A stretch of DNA of 38,450 bases from Erysipelotrichaceae bacterium (GTDB taxonomy: Bacteria > Bacillota_I > Bacilli_A > Erysipelotrichales > Erysipelotrichaceae): the NCBI GenBank assembly GCA_015058955.1, contig SVBJ01000019.1, positions 1-38,450 of the forward strand. Reading direction: 5' to 3'. Positions 7,709-14,984 of the stretch are shown here, one piece after another. Position numbers and translations under genes: made by a program. The notes below the pieces were generated by a model. That model saw nothing but the letters and a program-made list of their open reading frames with translations. It had not been told where the DNA came from and did not search any database. How positions within the stretch are numbered: the first letter of the stretch is position 1; every line of letters begins with the position of its first letter.

Positions 7709-10462
7709 TTACTTCTTCAGGATGTAATGGCATCTGTCGCATAAGCCGTCTTCATCAACGTGACTTACGACATTCCAGCATCTCGGGCAGGTGCATCCTT
7801 CAAACTTTTCGATCTTAATCCAGCCTGTCGGATATTCTTCATATTCTTCTTCAGTTACTTCGAACTGAGATGCGATTACCAGCTGAGCCAGATCATGTTC
7901 GCTTAAGCCTTCAATGGCACTCTTGTATTCTTCCTTTGGCTTGTAGAATACCTTGGCTTCCAGAGCCTTGCCTAACAGATTGGCATTACGGGCTTCTTCC
8001 AGAGCCTTGAGAACGTCATCTCTGATATCCATGTATCTGCCCCACTTGTTCTTCAGCTCTTCAGCATTTTCATACTTTACAGCTTCCGGGAATCTGGTCA
8101 GGAATACTGACTCAACTTCCGGCCTAAACATGGAGTAGATCTCTTCTGCCGTGAATGACAGGATCGGAGCCCATAATCTTACCAGAGCATCGGTTACTTC
8201 ATAGAATACGGTCTGTACCTGTCTTCTTCTTAAGGAGTCAAGGTTTTCAATATAGAGAATGTCCTTGGCATAGTCCATGTAGAAGGCAGACATCGTATTG
8301 GTCATGAAGTTGATCATCGTTGTGCTTACTTCGATGAAGTTGTAGCTGTCATAGGCCTTTCTGACCTTTTCAATGACTTCACTTAACAGTACCAGAATGT
8401 ACTGATCCAGGCTTTCCAGCTTTTCATAAGGAACTCTGTCTTGGGCATAGACGAAGTCCTTTTCTCCCTGCTTGGTTGTGGTATTGCAGTTGCCTAACAG
8501 ATATCTGAAGGTATTGCGGACTTTCTTGTAGAATTCAGCGTCCTGTTTCAGGATGTCATCAGAACATCTCATATCCTGTTTGAAGTCTACCAGTGTAGCC
8601 CACAGTCTTAAGATGTCAGCGCCATACTGATCCATGACCTTCATCGGGTCAACGGTATTGCCGACAGACTTGTGCATTGCCATGCCCTTGCCGTCAACAA
8701 CGTAACCGTGCGATAAAACTGCCTTATATGGTGCCACACCATCATGGGTAGCAACGCCTACTGATAATGAAGAGTTGAACCAGCCTCTGTACTGGTCGCT
8801 GCCTTCCAGATACAGATCGCATGGGTATGGCAGGCCTCTTCTGGCAAAGGTATTGTGTGATGAACCTGAGTCAAACCAGACGTCCATGATGTCAGTTTCC
8901 TTGGTGAACTTGCCGTTAGGTGAACCAGGGTTGGTATATCCCTCAGGCAGTAAGTCTTTGGCTTCCCTTTCAAACCAGACATTGGAGCCAAACTCTTCAA
9001 ACAGCTGAGCTACATGCTCAAATACTTCTTCTTCAATGATTGGCTTGCCGGCTTCATCATAGAAGATTGGGATTGGTACGCCCCAGACTCTCTGACGGGA
9101 AATGCACCAGTCCTTGCGGTCCTTGATCATGTTATAAATACGGGTATGACCCCATTCATTATGCCAGGTGGTATCATCAACAGCCTTTAACAGCTGATCC
9201 TTGATCTTTTCAATTGAAGCGAACCACTGGGTAGTGGCACGGAAGATGACAGGCTTCTTCATTCTTTCATCATGAGGATAGCTGTGGGTGATCCATTCCA
9301 TCTTCAGCAGATGTCCGATCTCTTCAAGTCTTACTACGATGGTCTTGTTGGCATCAAAGACAAACTGTCCAACCAGCCAGTCACCGGCCTCAGCAGTCAT
9401 GCAACCTCTTTCATCAACCGGACAGAAAGCAGGAAGTCCATATCTGGTTGTGGTCATGAAGTCATCCAGACCATGACCGCCAGCGGTATGAACACATCCG
9501 GTACCGTCTTCATCAGTAACGTAATCAGCGTTGCATACCAGTGTTTCTCTTTCTTCAGGATACAGAACATGCTTGCATGTTACATATTCCAGATCCCTGC
9601 CCTTGTAAGTTCTGATGATTTCATAGTTTTCAATGCCGAATTTCTGCATTAGAGTAACTACCAGGCTCTTCAGCATGATCAGTTTTCCCTTCTCGCAGGC
9701 TACTACGGCATATTCAAACTGCGGATGCAGTGTGATGGCGGTATTGCCAGGCAGGGTCCAAGGAGTAGTTGTCCAGATGACAAACTTCTCATCCCCGTCC
9801 AGTACTCCCTTGCCGTCCTTTACGTCAAAGGTAACGAAGACGGTTGGGTCCTTCTTGTCATGATATTCGATTTCACTGTCAGCGACAGCACTTTCTCTTT
9901 CCGGTGACCAGTAGATCGGCTTCATTCCCTGGAAGATGAGTCCCTTAAGAGCCATCTTTCCAAAGGTTCTGATCTGGTCAGCCTCAAAACTCTTCTGTAA
10001 GGTAATGTATGGATGATCAAAATCGGCTACAGTGCCCAGTCTCTTTTCCGTAGTTTTCTGGATGTCAATCTGCTTTAAGGCATATTCCTCGCACTTGGCA
10101 CGGAAGTCAGCCGTGCTCATCTTCTTGCGGTCATAGCCCAGCTTAGGCATGGCATTTTCGATTGGCAGACCGTGAGTATCCCAGCCCGGATAGAAGTTGA
10201 TCTGATGTCCGGACATGTGCTGTGACTTGACCACGAAGTCCTTCAGGCATCTGTTCATGGCTGTTCCCATGTGCAGGTTGCCGTTGGCATATGGCGGTCC
10301 ATCATGCAGCACGTAAAGAGGCATGCCTTCATGTGCCTTTACCATTTTGTCATAAAGTCTCATCTGTTCCCATCTCTGCTGAATGCCCGGTTCCTTTCTC
10401 GGCAGATTGCCACGCATTTCAAATGCGGTATTAGGCATGTGCAGTGTGTCTTTGTAGTCCAT
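7709..10462 (-). CDS. ileS: Isoleucyl-tRNA synthetase
   Basis: Cytoplasmic class I synthetase that charges tRNA-Ile, 917 residues, normal length. The HIGH-type motif appears in PPYANGNLHMGT (about 57-68). The editing domain contains WTTTPWTLPGNTAI. The KMSKS region reads GMAMHKSVGNT, an accepted bacterial variant in which the final KS is kept. The C-terminal zinc finger is intact (CTCPRCWNV and CDRCHYIL). A strong TAGGAGG site precedes the ATG at 10462. It follows divIVA in the usual Gram-positive order and is governed by the Ile T-box leader directly upstream. A terminator follows the stop codon. Confidence 0.98.
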   Translation of the reverse strand: MDYKDTLHMPNTAFEMRGNLPRKEPGIQQRWEQMRLYDKMVKAHEGMPLYVLHDGPPYANGNLHMGTAMNRCLKDFVVKSQHMSGHQINFYPGWDTHGLPIENAMPKLGYDRKKMSTADFRAKCEEYALKQIDIQKTTEKRLGTVADFDHPYITLQKSFEADQIRTFGKMALKGLIFQGMKPIYWSPERESAVADSEIEYHDKKDPTVFVTFDVKDGKGVLDGDEKFVIWTTTPWTLPGNTAITLHPQFEYAVVACEKGKLIMLKSLVVTLMQKFGIENYEIIRTYKGRDLEYVTCKHVLYPEERETLVCNADYVTDEDGTGCVHTAGGHGLDDFMTTTRYGLPAFCPVDERGCMTAEAGDWLVGQFVFDANKTIVVRLEEIGHLLKMEWITHSYPHDERMKKPVIFRATTQWFASIEKIKDQLLKAVDDTTWHNEWGHTRIYNMIKDRKDWCISRQRVWGVPIPIFYDEAGKPIIEEEVFEHVAQLFEEFGSNVWFEREAKDLLPEGYTNPGSPNGKFTKETDIMDVWFDSGSSHNTFARRGLPYPCDLYLEGSDQYRGWFNSSLSVGVATHDGVAPYKAVLSHGYVVDGKGMAMHKSVGNTVDPMKVMDQYGADILRLWATLVDFKQDMRCSDDILKQDAEFYKKVRNTFRYLLGNCNTTTKQGEKDFVYAQDRVPYEKLESLDQYILVLLSEVIEKVRKAYDSYNFIEVSTTMINFMTNTMSAFYMDYAKDILYIENLDSLRRRQVQTVFYEVTDALVRLWAPILSFTAEEIYSMFRPEVESVFLTRFPEAVKYENAEELKNKWGRYMDIRDDVLKALEEARNANLLGKALEAKVFYKPKEEYKSAIEGLSEHDLAQLVIASQFEVTEEEYEEYPTGWIKIEKFEGCTCPRCWNVVSHVDEDGLCDRCHYILKK

Positions 10463-10479
10463 AATATTACCCTCCTAAA

Positions 10480-10680
10480 ACAAATAAAGACGCCCTGTCT
10501 AAGGACGTCTGTAAACGCGGTACCACCTTAGTTCATATGACACTGATCATATGCACCTCAATTCCTTAACGCGGATAAACGTTATTGCCTACGTGTCGGC
10601 AATACAGCTCCAAAGTGATATCTTATTAAACATTTGACTGATTTTCACCAACCATCAGTTCTCTGCATTCCCCTGTTTAA
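10480..10680 (-). ncRNA. T-box leader, tRNA-Ile specific, upstream of ileS
   Basis: On the minus strand: GCAGAGAACTGATGGTTGGT near the Stem I base, specifier AUC at 10619-10617 followed by ACTTTGGAGC, and antiterminator consensus AAGGTGGTACCGCG. AUC is an Ile codon, matching ileS. The terminator at 10488-10510 sits just before the ileS ribosome site. I see no clear promoter between divIVA and the leader, so it may attenuate read-through from the sepF-ylmH-divIVA transcript as well as act on any local start. Confidence 0.92.
10483..10510 (-). terminator. T-box-controlled terminator before ileS
   Basis: Stem AGACG(T)CC / GG(G)CGTCT with a loop of about seven bases, followed on the minus strand by TTATTTG. 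It competes with the T-box antiterminator whose 3' side overlaps the stem. Confidence 0.85.
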
Positions 10681-10704
10681 CAGCCTGTCTTTTTCTCAGC
10701 TTTT

Positions 10705-11184
10705 TTATAAATTGATATCGAAGTCAAGCATCCTTTCTGAAAGCTTCGGCTCTTCCGGCATTTCGGATTTCTCCAGAGTCTTCAGATACTCCTGCATCTT
10801 CAGCTTCAGATCTCGCTTGATTTCCAGTACTTCAGTCTTGTACTGTTCAGTTTCCCTTATCAGTTCCTGCGCCTTAACCATTGCCTCATTGACAATGTCA
10901 TCAGCGTTGTTCTGAGCAGTTTCAATGACTGAATTTGCCTCTCTCAAGGCCATCCTGCCGACATCGTCAACAGCCTTCTCTCTCATTGTCAGTTCATTGG
11001 CTATCTGCTGATAGCGGCTTCTGATCTGATTGAACTGATTTGAGACCGTTTCGATCTGTTTCTGATATGTCAGGATCTTCTGAATAAGAGCGTTTATCCT
11101 GGCAGTAAGGCGATCGATCTCAACGTCGACCTGATCAGTGTCATAGCCATTCTGTACGATATCAAATTTCTGATAATTACTCAT
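10705..11184 (-). CDS. divIVA: DivIVA-domain protein
   Basis: A 159-residue, mostly coiled-coil cytoplasmic protein of the DivIVA group, which marks poles and division septa by binding curved membrane. The N-terminal DivIVA signature is FDIVQNGYDTDQVDVEIDRL (about 6-25), and continuous heptads follow (about 25-145). I start at the ATG at 11184, eight bases after GGAGG. A GTG nine bases upstream is in frame but overlaps the ribosome site. It is 13 bases downstream of ylmH in the cell-division cluster and precedes ileS as in many Gram-positives. The N-terminal domain is weaker than in B. subtilis DivIVA, so a DivIVA-like role is safer than strict orthology. Confidence 0.83.
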   Translation of the reverse strand: MSNYQKFDIVQNGYDTDQVDVEIDRLTARINALIQKILTYQKQIETVSNQFNQIRSRYQQIANELTMREKAVDDVGRMALREANSVIETAQNNADDIVNEAMVKAQELIRETEQYKTEVLEIKRDLKLKMQEYLKTLEKSEMPEEPKLSERMLDFDINL

Positions 11185-11197
11185 GGATAACACCTCC

Positions 11198-11950
11198 TTA
11201 TATAAACTGCTTCGCTCTTATTACCAGGTTACCGCTGCGCGTCTGGGCAACGGTTTCCCCTATAAGAAACCTTCCGGTTCCGCGAACCGAAAGCACATCA
11301 CTATTATTGCATAGATGGTCGCAATCTTCAATAGTCTGATAGTTAACTGAAATCATTGATCCGCGGATCATTTTCTGGCATTTCTCACGGGATTTGTGAA
11401 TGATGGCAGACAGGACTCTGTCCAGTCTCATACTGGAAACCGTGATCTGGAATTCCCTGAACCTGAACTGCTGTTCAGGGAAATAATCAAGCTGTTGGAA
11501 CTGTACTCTTGCCCTTCTGATCTGAGTCAGATTATTGACAATGTAACTGGCCATGTTGATGTCGCAATACAGATATATCGCATCTTCTTCGACCCACATG
11601 TCACCGAACTGTCTTTCATCAATGCCCAGTGAATATACGGCACCAAGTACATCGCGATGGGTAATACTGTTATATGCTGGATTAAAAGGAGCCTTCAGAC
11701 AGGTCATGTAATCATGGGGATCAATTTCATCCCCAATGACTAAGAACTTGCTGAAGGCTTTATCATATCCCCCATATAACATGTATTCCACTTCATTTCC
11801 CAGATATCTGGTTACAATATTACAGACATCTAAGCCAACAAAACCGTATACAGATGGTATACCGTTTCGTTTGTATCTTCTGACTCCTTCATCCAGAGTC
11901 TTGATCAATAACTCATATCCCTGAAAATGCTGAAATACGTTATTATTCAC
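11198..11950 (-). CDS. ylmH: YlmH-like S4-domain RNA-binding protein
   Basis: A 250-residue protein with the YlmH architecture. The N-terminal region (about 1-165) includes DPHDYMTCLKAPFNPAYNSI and THRDVLGAVYSLGIDERQFGD, and the C-terminal S4 RNA-binding domain (about 175-245) has MRLDRVLSAIIHKSREKCQK. YlmH family members bind ribosomal complexes and sit in the division cluster. The start codon is a GTG (11950-11948) that shares one G with the TAG stop of sepF, so translation is probably coupled. There is no strong ribosome site of its own. The ylmG gene, often between sepF and ylmH, is missing here. Confidence 0.9.
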   Translation of the reverse strand: MNNNVFQHFQGYELLIKTLDEGVRRYKRNGIPSVYGFVGLDVCNIVTRYLGNEVEYMLYGGYDKAFSKFLVIGDEIDPHDYMTCLKAPFNPAYNSITHRDVLGAVYSLGIDERQFGDMWVEEDAIYLYCDINMASYIVNNLTQIRRARVQFQQLDYFPEQQFRFREFQITVSSMRLDRVLSAIIHKSREKCQKMIRGSMISVNYQTIEDCDHLCNNSDVLSVRGTGRFLIGETVAQTRSGNLVIRAKQFI

Positions 11951-12345
11951 TATTCTTCAGATTCTGCTTCCGGACCGCCTACCATGCCGTCAACAGTAAC
12001 ACTTCTCGGTGTGCACAGATATACATCTGTTCCGACCTTCTGAATCTTACCATCGATTGCATATACAGCGCCCCATAATACGTCGATTAAACGCTGGCGA
12101 ATCTCATTCTGTAAACGGTGAATATTTACAACACAAGCTTTCTGAACCTTGAGATACTTAACGATCTCAGTAGCGTCATTATAAGAACGTGGTTCGAAGA
12201 TCATCATCTTGGCATCAGTCTTCAGAATGTTCTTCTGAGCTGGCTGCTCATAATCAGAAGTAGCTGCAACTTCTTCAACTTCTTCTTCATCGATTTCTTC
12301 TTCTGTTGTTACTAAATCCTTTAAACCCTGTACAAATTTATTCAT
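11950..12345 (-). CDS. sepF: Cell division protein SepF
   Basis: A 131-residue SepF, the septum protein that binds FtsZ and the membrane and shapes the Z ring. An N-terminal amphipathic helix (MNKFVQGLKDLV) is followed by an acidic linker (about 14-38) and the SepF core (about 40-120), with KMMIFEPRSYNDATEIVKYL, VVNIHRL, RQRLIDVLWGAVYAIDG and TDVYLCTP. The ATG at 12345 has GGAGGG upstream. It overlaps ylmH by one base and leads the sepF-ylmH-divIVA(-ileS) cluster. The 173 bases upstream hold no gene, and I see no confident promoter or terminator there. Confidence 0.95.
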   Translation of the reverse strand: MNKFVQGLKDLVTTEEEIDEEEVEEVAATSDYEQPAQKNILKTDAKMMIFEPRSYNDATEIVKYLKVQKACVVNIHRLQNEIRQRLIDVLWGAVYAIDGKIQKVGTDVYLCTPRSVTVDGMVGGPEAESEE

Positions 12346-12518
12346 AATATGAAGCCCTCCATACTCTTAATATATTAACATAAAAAGCCTGTTTATAAAA
12401 GCGTTTTCATTCATACTATTTGCCATGTAGGTAGAACTTTTCCCAGCGGTTTAACTCTTTATTTATTTTCAGTTTCACTGTTGATTTCCTTTAGCAATAA
12501 AGACTGTACTTCTTCATT

Positions 12519-14801
12519 TTATTTGTAATCAACAATTTTGTCAGATGCTTTCATATTGAATATTTTACGGATCAATGCATCTGACAGTCTGCCGGTTCCA
12601 CCAAGAACATATCCCATACTGTATCCTTTTTCCTTTATATACTGTGCAGTCATTTCAGCATCAGCATCTCTGGTAAGAATCAGCGGCACTTCATTTAGTT
12701 TATATGCAAGCGGTCCACCGCATAAACCATCCGGGAAATCATGAGTATAAGCTATGATGACTCTGTTAGAATAAGGAAACCATCTTTTAGCTATATTAAT
12801 CGATGTTTCTGCTCTGTTTCTGCCGGAAATTCTTGATACTTCTCCAATATTCTCTAGTTCGTTTTCTATTGACCTGCTGACGGCGTTTTCCCCACCCAGA
12901 ATAATAAAGGCTTTATTTAAATGATTGTTAAGATATTCCTTTTGCTCCGGTCTAAGGGTAGATCCAGTAACCAGCATGATTGGTAATCCGGTAGCAGAAG
13001 CACTTAATGAGTCAGCAAAGTTGTTTCCGGTAGCAATGAAAACAGGATCATATTGATTACCAACATAGTTCAGAATAGCCATATTGGTCAGATATCTGTT
13101 ATCCCCTGCCAGTCTGACCAGATCATAGCCCTGATCATTAAGTCCGGTAAGACAGGTTTCAGGTACAGCTGCAGTTCCACCCAGAATATAAATCGTTCCT
13201 TGTGGCTTAAGCACTGTTTTTATATAGTCATTTACTTCTTTTTCTTTCCCCTCTCTGGTAATAATTATCGGAGCATCTTTCCGTGCAGACAGACATGAGC
13301 CTGCTAACGCATCTGCAAAATTATCTCCATTTGCCAGAACCACAGCATCAAATTTGTCATAATCACTGTTTTCAAGATAGAATTTGCTGATCAGCTGACT
13401 GGTACCGAATCTGTTATCTCCAGCTATTCTTACTGCCAGAACAGTCTTTCCATTCGATGTTTTCTTCCAGCTGCCTGCCCATTCCCGTGCATGTTTCGGA
13501 TATTCAAGAGCCAGCTCCTTTTCACTTTTAGTTAATTTTCCATTTGTCCAGGTACCCTGAGGCAACAATTCTCCGCTATAATACTCCATTTTGGTCATCT
13601 TTGGACCAAGAACTACCTCATTAAGTGAATCACATCCTATAAATGGTTGCGAAAAAACACATTCAGCTGTGTTAAATGTTGATAGATCAACTCTTGTCAA
13701 TGAAGTGCAGTAAGCGAAACACCGTGGTGCTTGTTTAAGATTATCAAAATTCATCGAACTGAGGTCAAGCTCTTTTAATTCCTGACAATAAGCAAACATC
13801 ATCTCGATTTTTTCAAGCTTGTCTGTCTTAATGTTCATGTTTATTTTCTGCAGTGAGTAGCAGTTGGAAAACATCTGACTCATATCCATGCAGTTACTGA
13901 AATCCATTCCGGATAAATCCACACTTTTCAGTGAACTTGCAGAATCAAACATCATTGTTGTGGTTGTGACATTACTGGTATCCAGAGAATTAATAATGAC
14001 ATTTCTGAGTTTATAGCAATGTATGAACATATGGCTCATATCCCTTACATTACAGGTATTCAAGCCGGTAAGATCTATTTCCTCAATTCCGCTGTCGGCA
14101 AACATTGCGAACATATTACGGACATTTTCACTGTTAATGCCTTTTACAGAACAATCCTTGAGATTTGGCATGTTCCAGAACCACTGCCGTAATGAGATCG
14201 GATAGATTTCACTTCCTTCAGCAACATAAGCTTTTTTGACTTTTGAACAGTTATCATACCACGGTGTTTTGTAATAGTCTTTATACATAGTGCTTTCAAT
14301 ATCAGTATATACTGTTCCGGTATACTCTTTTCCCGTGATATCGATAACCGTTGCAACCTGTTTATCGTCATATTCGTTATTACTACGGAAGAAAACGAAA
14401 TCTCCATTGTCCTGAATAATGCCATAAGCCCTGCTGTCCATGACACGTACAGTGTATTCTTCAGTAATGTTGCTGCCATCACAGGTAGATATCCTTATGG
14501 TGGCGGTTCCATATGAAACTGCCTTCATCTTTCCTTCGCTGTTTACCGTGACAACTGATTCATCGCTGCTTTCATACACCAGATGTTTTACAGTGGCTTC
14601 TTTAGGATTAACAGCAGCATCAATATAAAAAACTGAATCAGGAGTCATTACTGACGCCAATTCTTTAACTTCGATGTACTCAGCCAGAACCGAGCTTGTT
14701 TCATCTGCCTCAGTTTTCAGCAAAATCCCATTTCCGACAGACAAAAACAGAATTGTTCCAGCTAAAACAATTCCCATCATTCTTCTAATAATACTGTTCA
14801 T
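12519..14801 (-). CDS. Secreted BspA-like (DUF285) surface protein with CWB2 anchor
   Basis: A 760-residue exported protein. A signal peptide (MNSIIRRMMGIVLAGTILFL, then VGNGILLKTEA) is followed by a Big_2-like Ig domain (about 45-120; STCDGSNITEEYTVRV). DUF285/BspA-type leucine-rich repeats follow (about 205-420) with MFADSGIEEIDLTGLNT, NVRDMSHMF, DMSQMFSNCYSLQKI and similar. The C-terminal ~300 residues are three cell wall binding repeats 2 (RIAGDNRFGTS, RLAGDNRYLTN, RISGRNRAETS), which in Clostridium anchor proteins non-covalently to wall polymers. I start at the ATG at 14801 with AAGAAG upstream. The palindrome at 14820-14836 precedes it. I see no clear terminator after it. It probably binds a host or matrix ligand; the ligand is unknown. 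Confidence 0.9.
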   Translation of the reverse strand: MNSIIRRMMGIVLAGTILFLSVGNGILLKTEADETSSVLAEYIEVKELASVMTPDSVFYIDAAVNPKEATVKHLVYESSDESVVTVNSEGKMKAVSYGTATIRISTCDGSNITEEYTVRVMDSRAYGIIQDNGDFVFFRSNNEYDDKQVATVIDITGKEYTGTVYTDIESTMYKDYYKTPWYDNCSKVKKAYVAEGSEIYPISLRQWFWNMPNLKDCSVKGINSENVRNMFAMFADSGIEEIDLTGLNTCNVRDMSHMFIHCYKLRNVIINSLDTSNVTTTTMMFDSASSLKSVDLSGMDFSNCMDMSQMFSNCYSLQKINMNIKTDKLEKIEMMFAYCQELKELDLSSMNFDNLKQAPRCFAYCTSLTRVDLSTFNTAECVFSQPFIGCDSLNEVVLGPKMTKMEYYSGELLPQGTWTNGKLTKSEKELALEYPKHAREWAGSWKKTSNGKTVLAVRIAGDNRFGTSQLISKFYLENSDYDKFDAVVLANGDNFADALAGSCLSARKDAPIIITREGKEKEVNDYIKTVLKPQGTIYILGGTAAVPETCLTGLNDQGYDLVRLAGDNRYLTNMAILNYVGNQYDPVFIATGNNFADSLSASATGLPIMLVTGSTLRPEQKEYLNNHLNKAFIILGGENAVSRSIENELENIGEVSRISGRNRAETSINIAKRWFPYSNRVIIAYTHDFPDGLCGGPLAYKLNEVPLILTRDADAEMTAQYIKEKGYSMGYVLGGTGRLSDALIRKIFNMKASDKIVDYK

Positions 14802-14819
14802 AATTCTTCTTACCCCGCA

Positions 14820-14836
14820 TATTGTCAATGACAATA
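14820..14836. promoter_or_regulatory. Inverted repeat TATTGTCA-N-TGACAATA before the DUF285 surface gene
   Basis: Two perfect 8-base arms flank one central base, about 18 bases upstream of the start codon. It could be a repressor site or a small 5'-UTR hairpin. It is not repeated before the other two CWB2 genes. Confidence 0.45.
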
Positions 14837-14938
14837 AAAATCATAAATATTATATTACATTTATCTCAATGAATTCCATGAAAAAGCCATTTCTTTTGAC
14901 AAGCGAAAGAAATGAATCCGTTATTGTCACATATGAAA

Positions 14939-14976
14939 AAGAGTGTTTTTTTACCTTTCACGATGTTAACACTCTT
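14939..14976 (-). terminator. Terminator after the 2279-residue surface protein
   Basis: Stem AAGAGTGTT/AACACTCTT with a loop of about 20 bases, followed on the minus strand by TTTC. It starts nine bases after the stop codon. The long A-rich loop makes it less than ideal. Confidence 0.65.
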
Positions 14977-14984
14977 ATTCTTTC

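Noticed and set aside
12346-12518. Terminator for the DUF285 surface gene or promoter for sepF.
   Set aside because: I found only weak, imperfect stems and no -35/-10 pair with good spacing, so I make no call.
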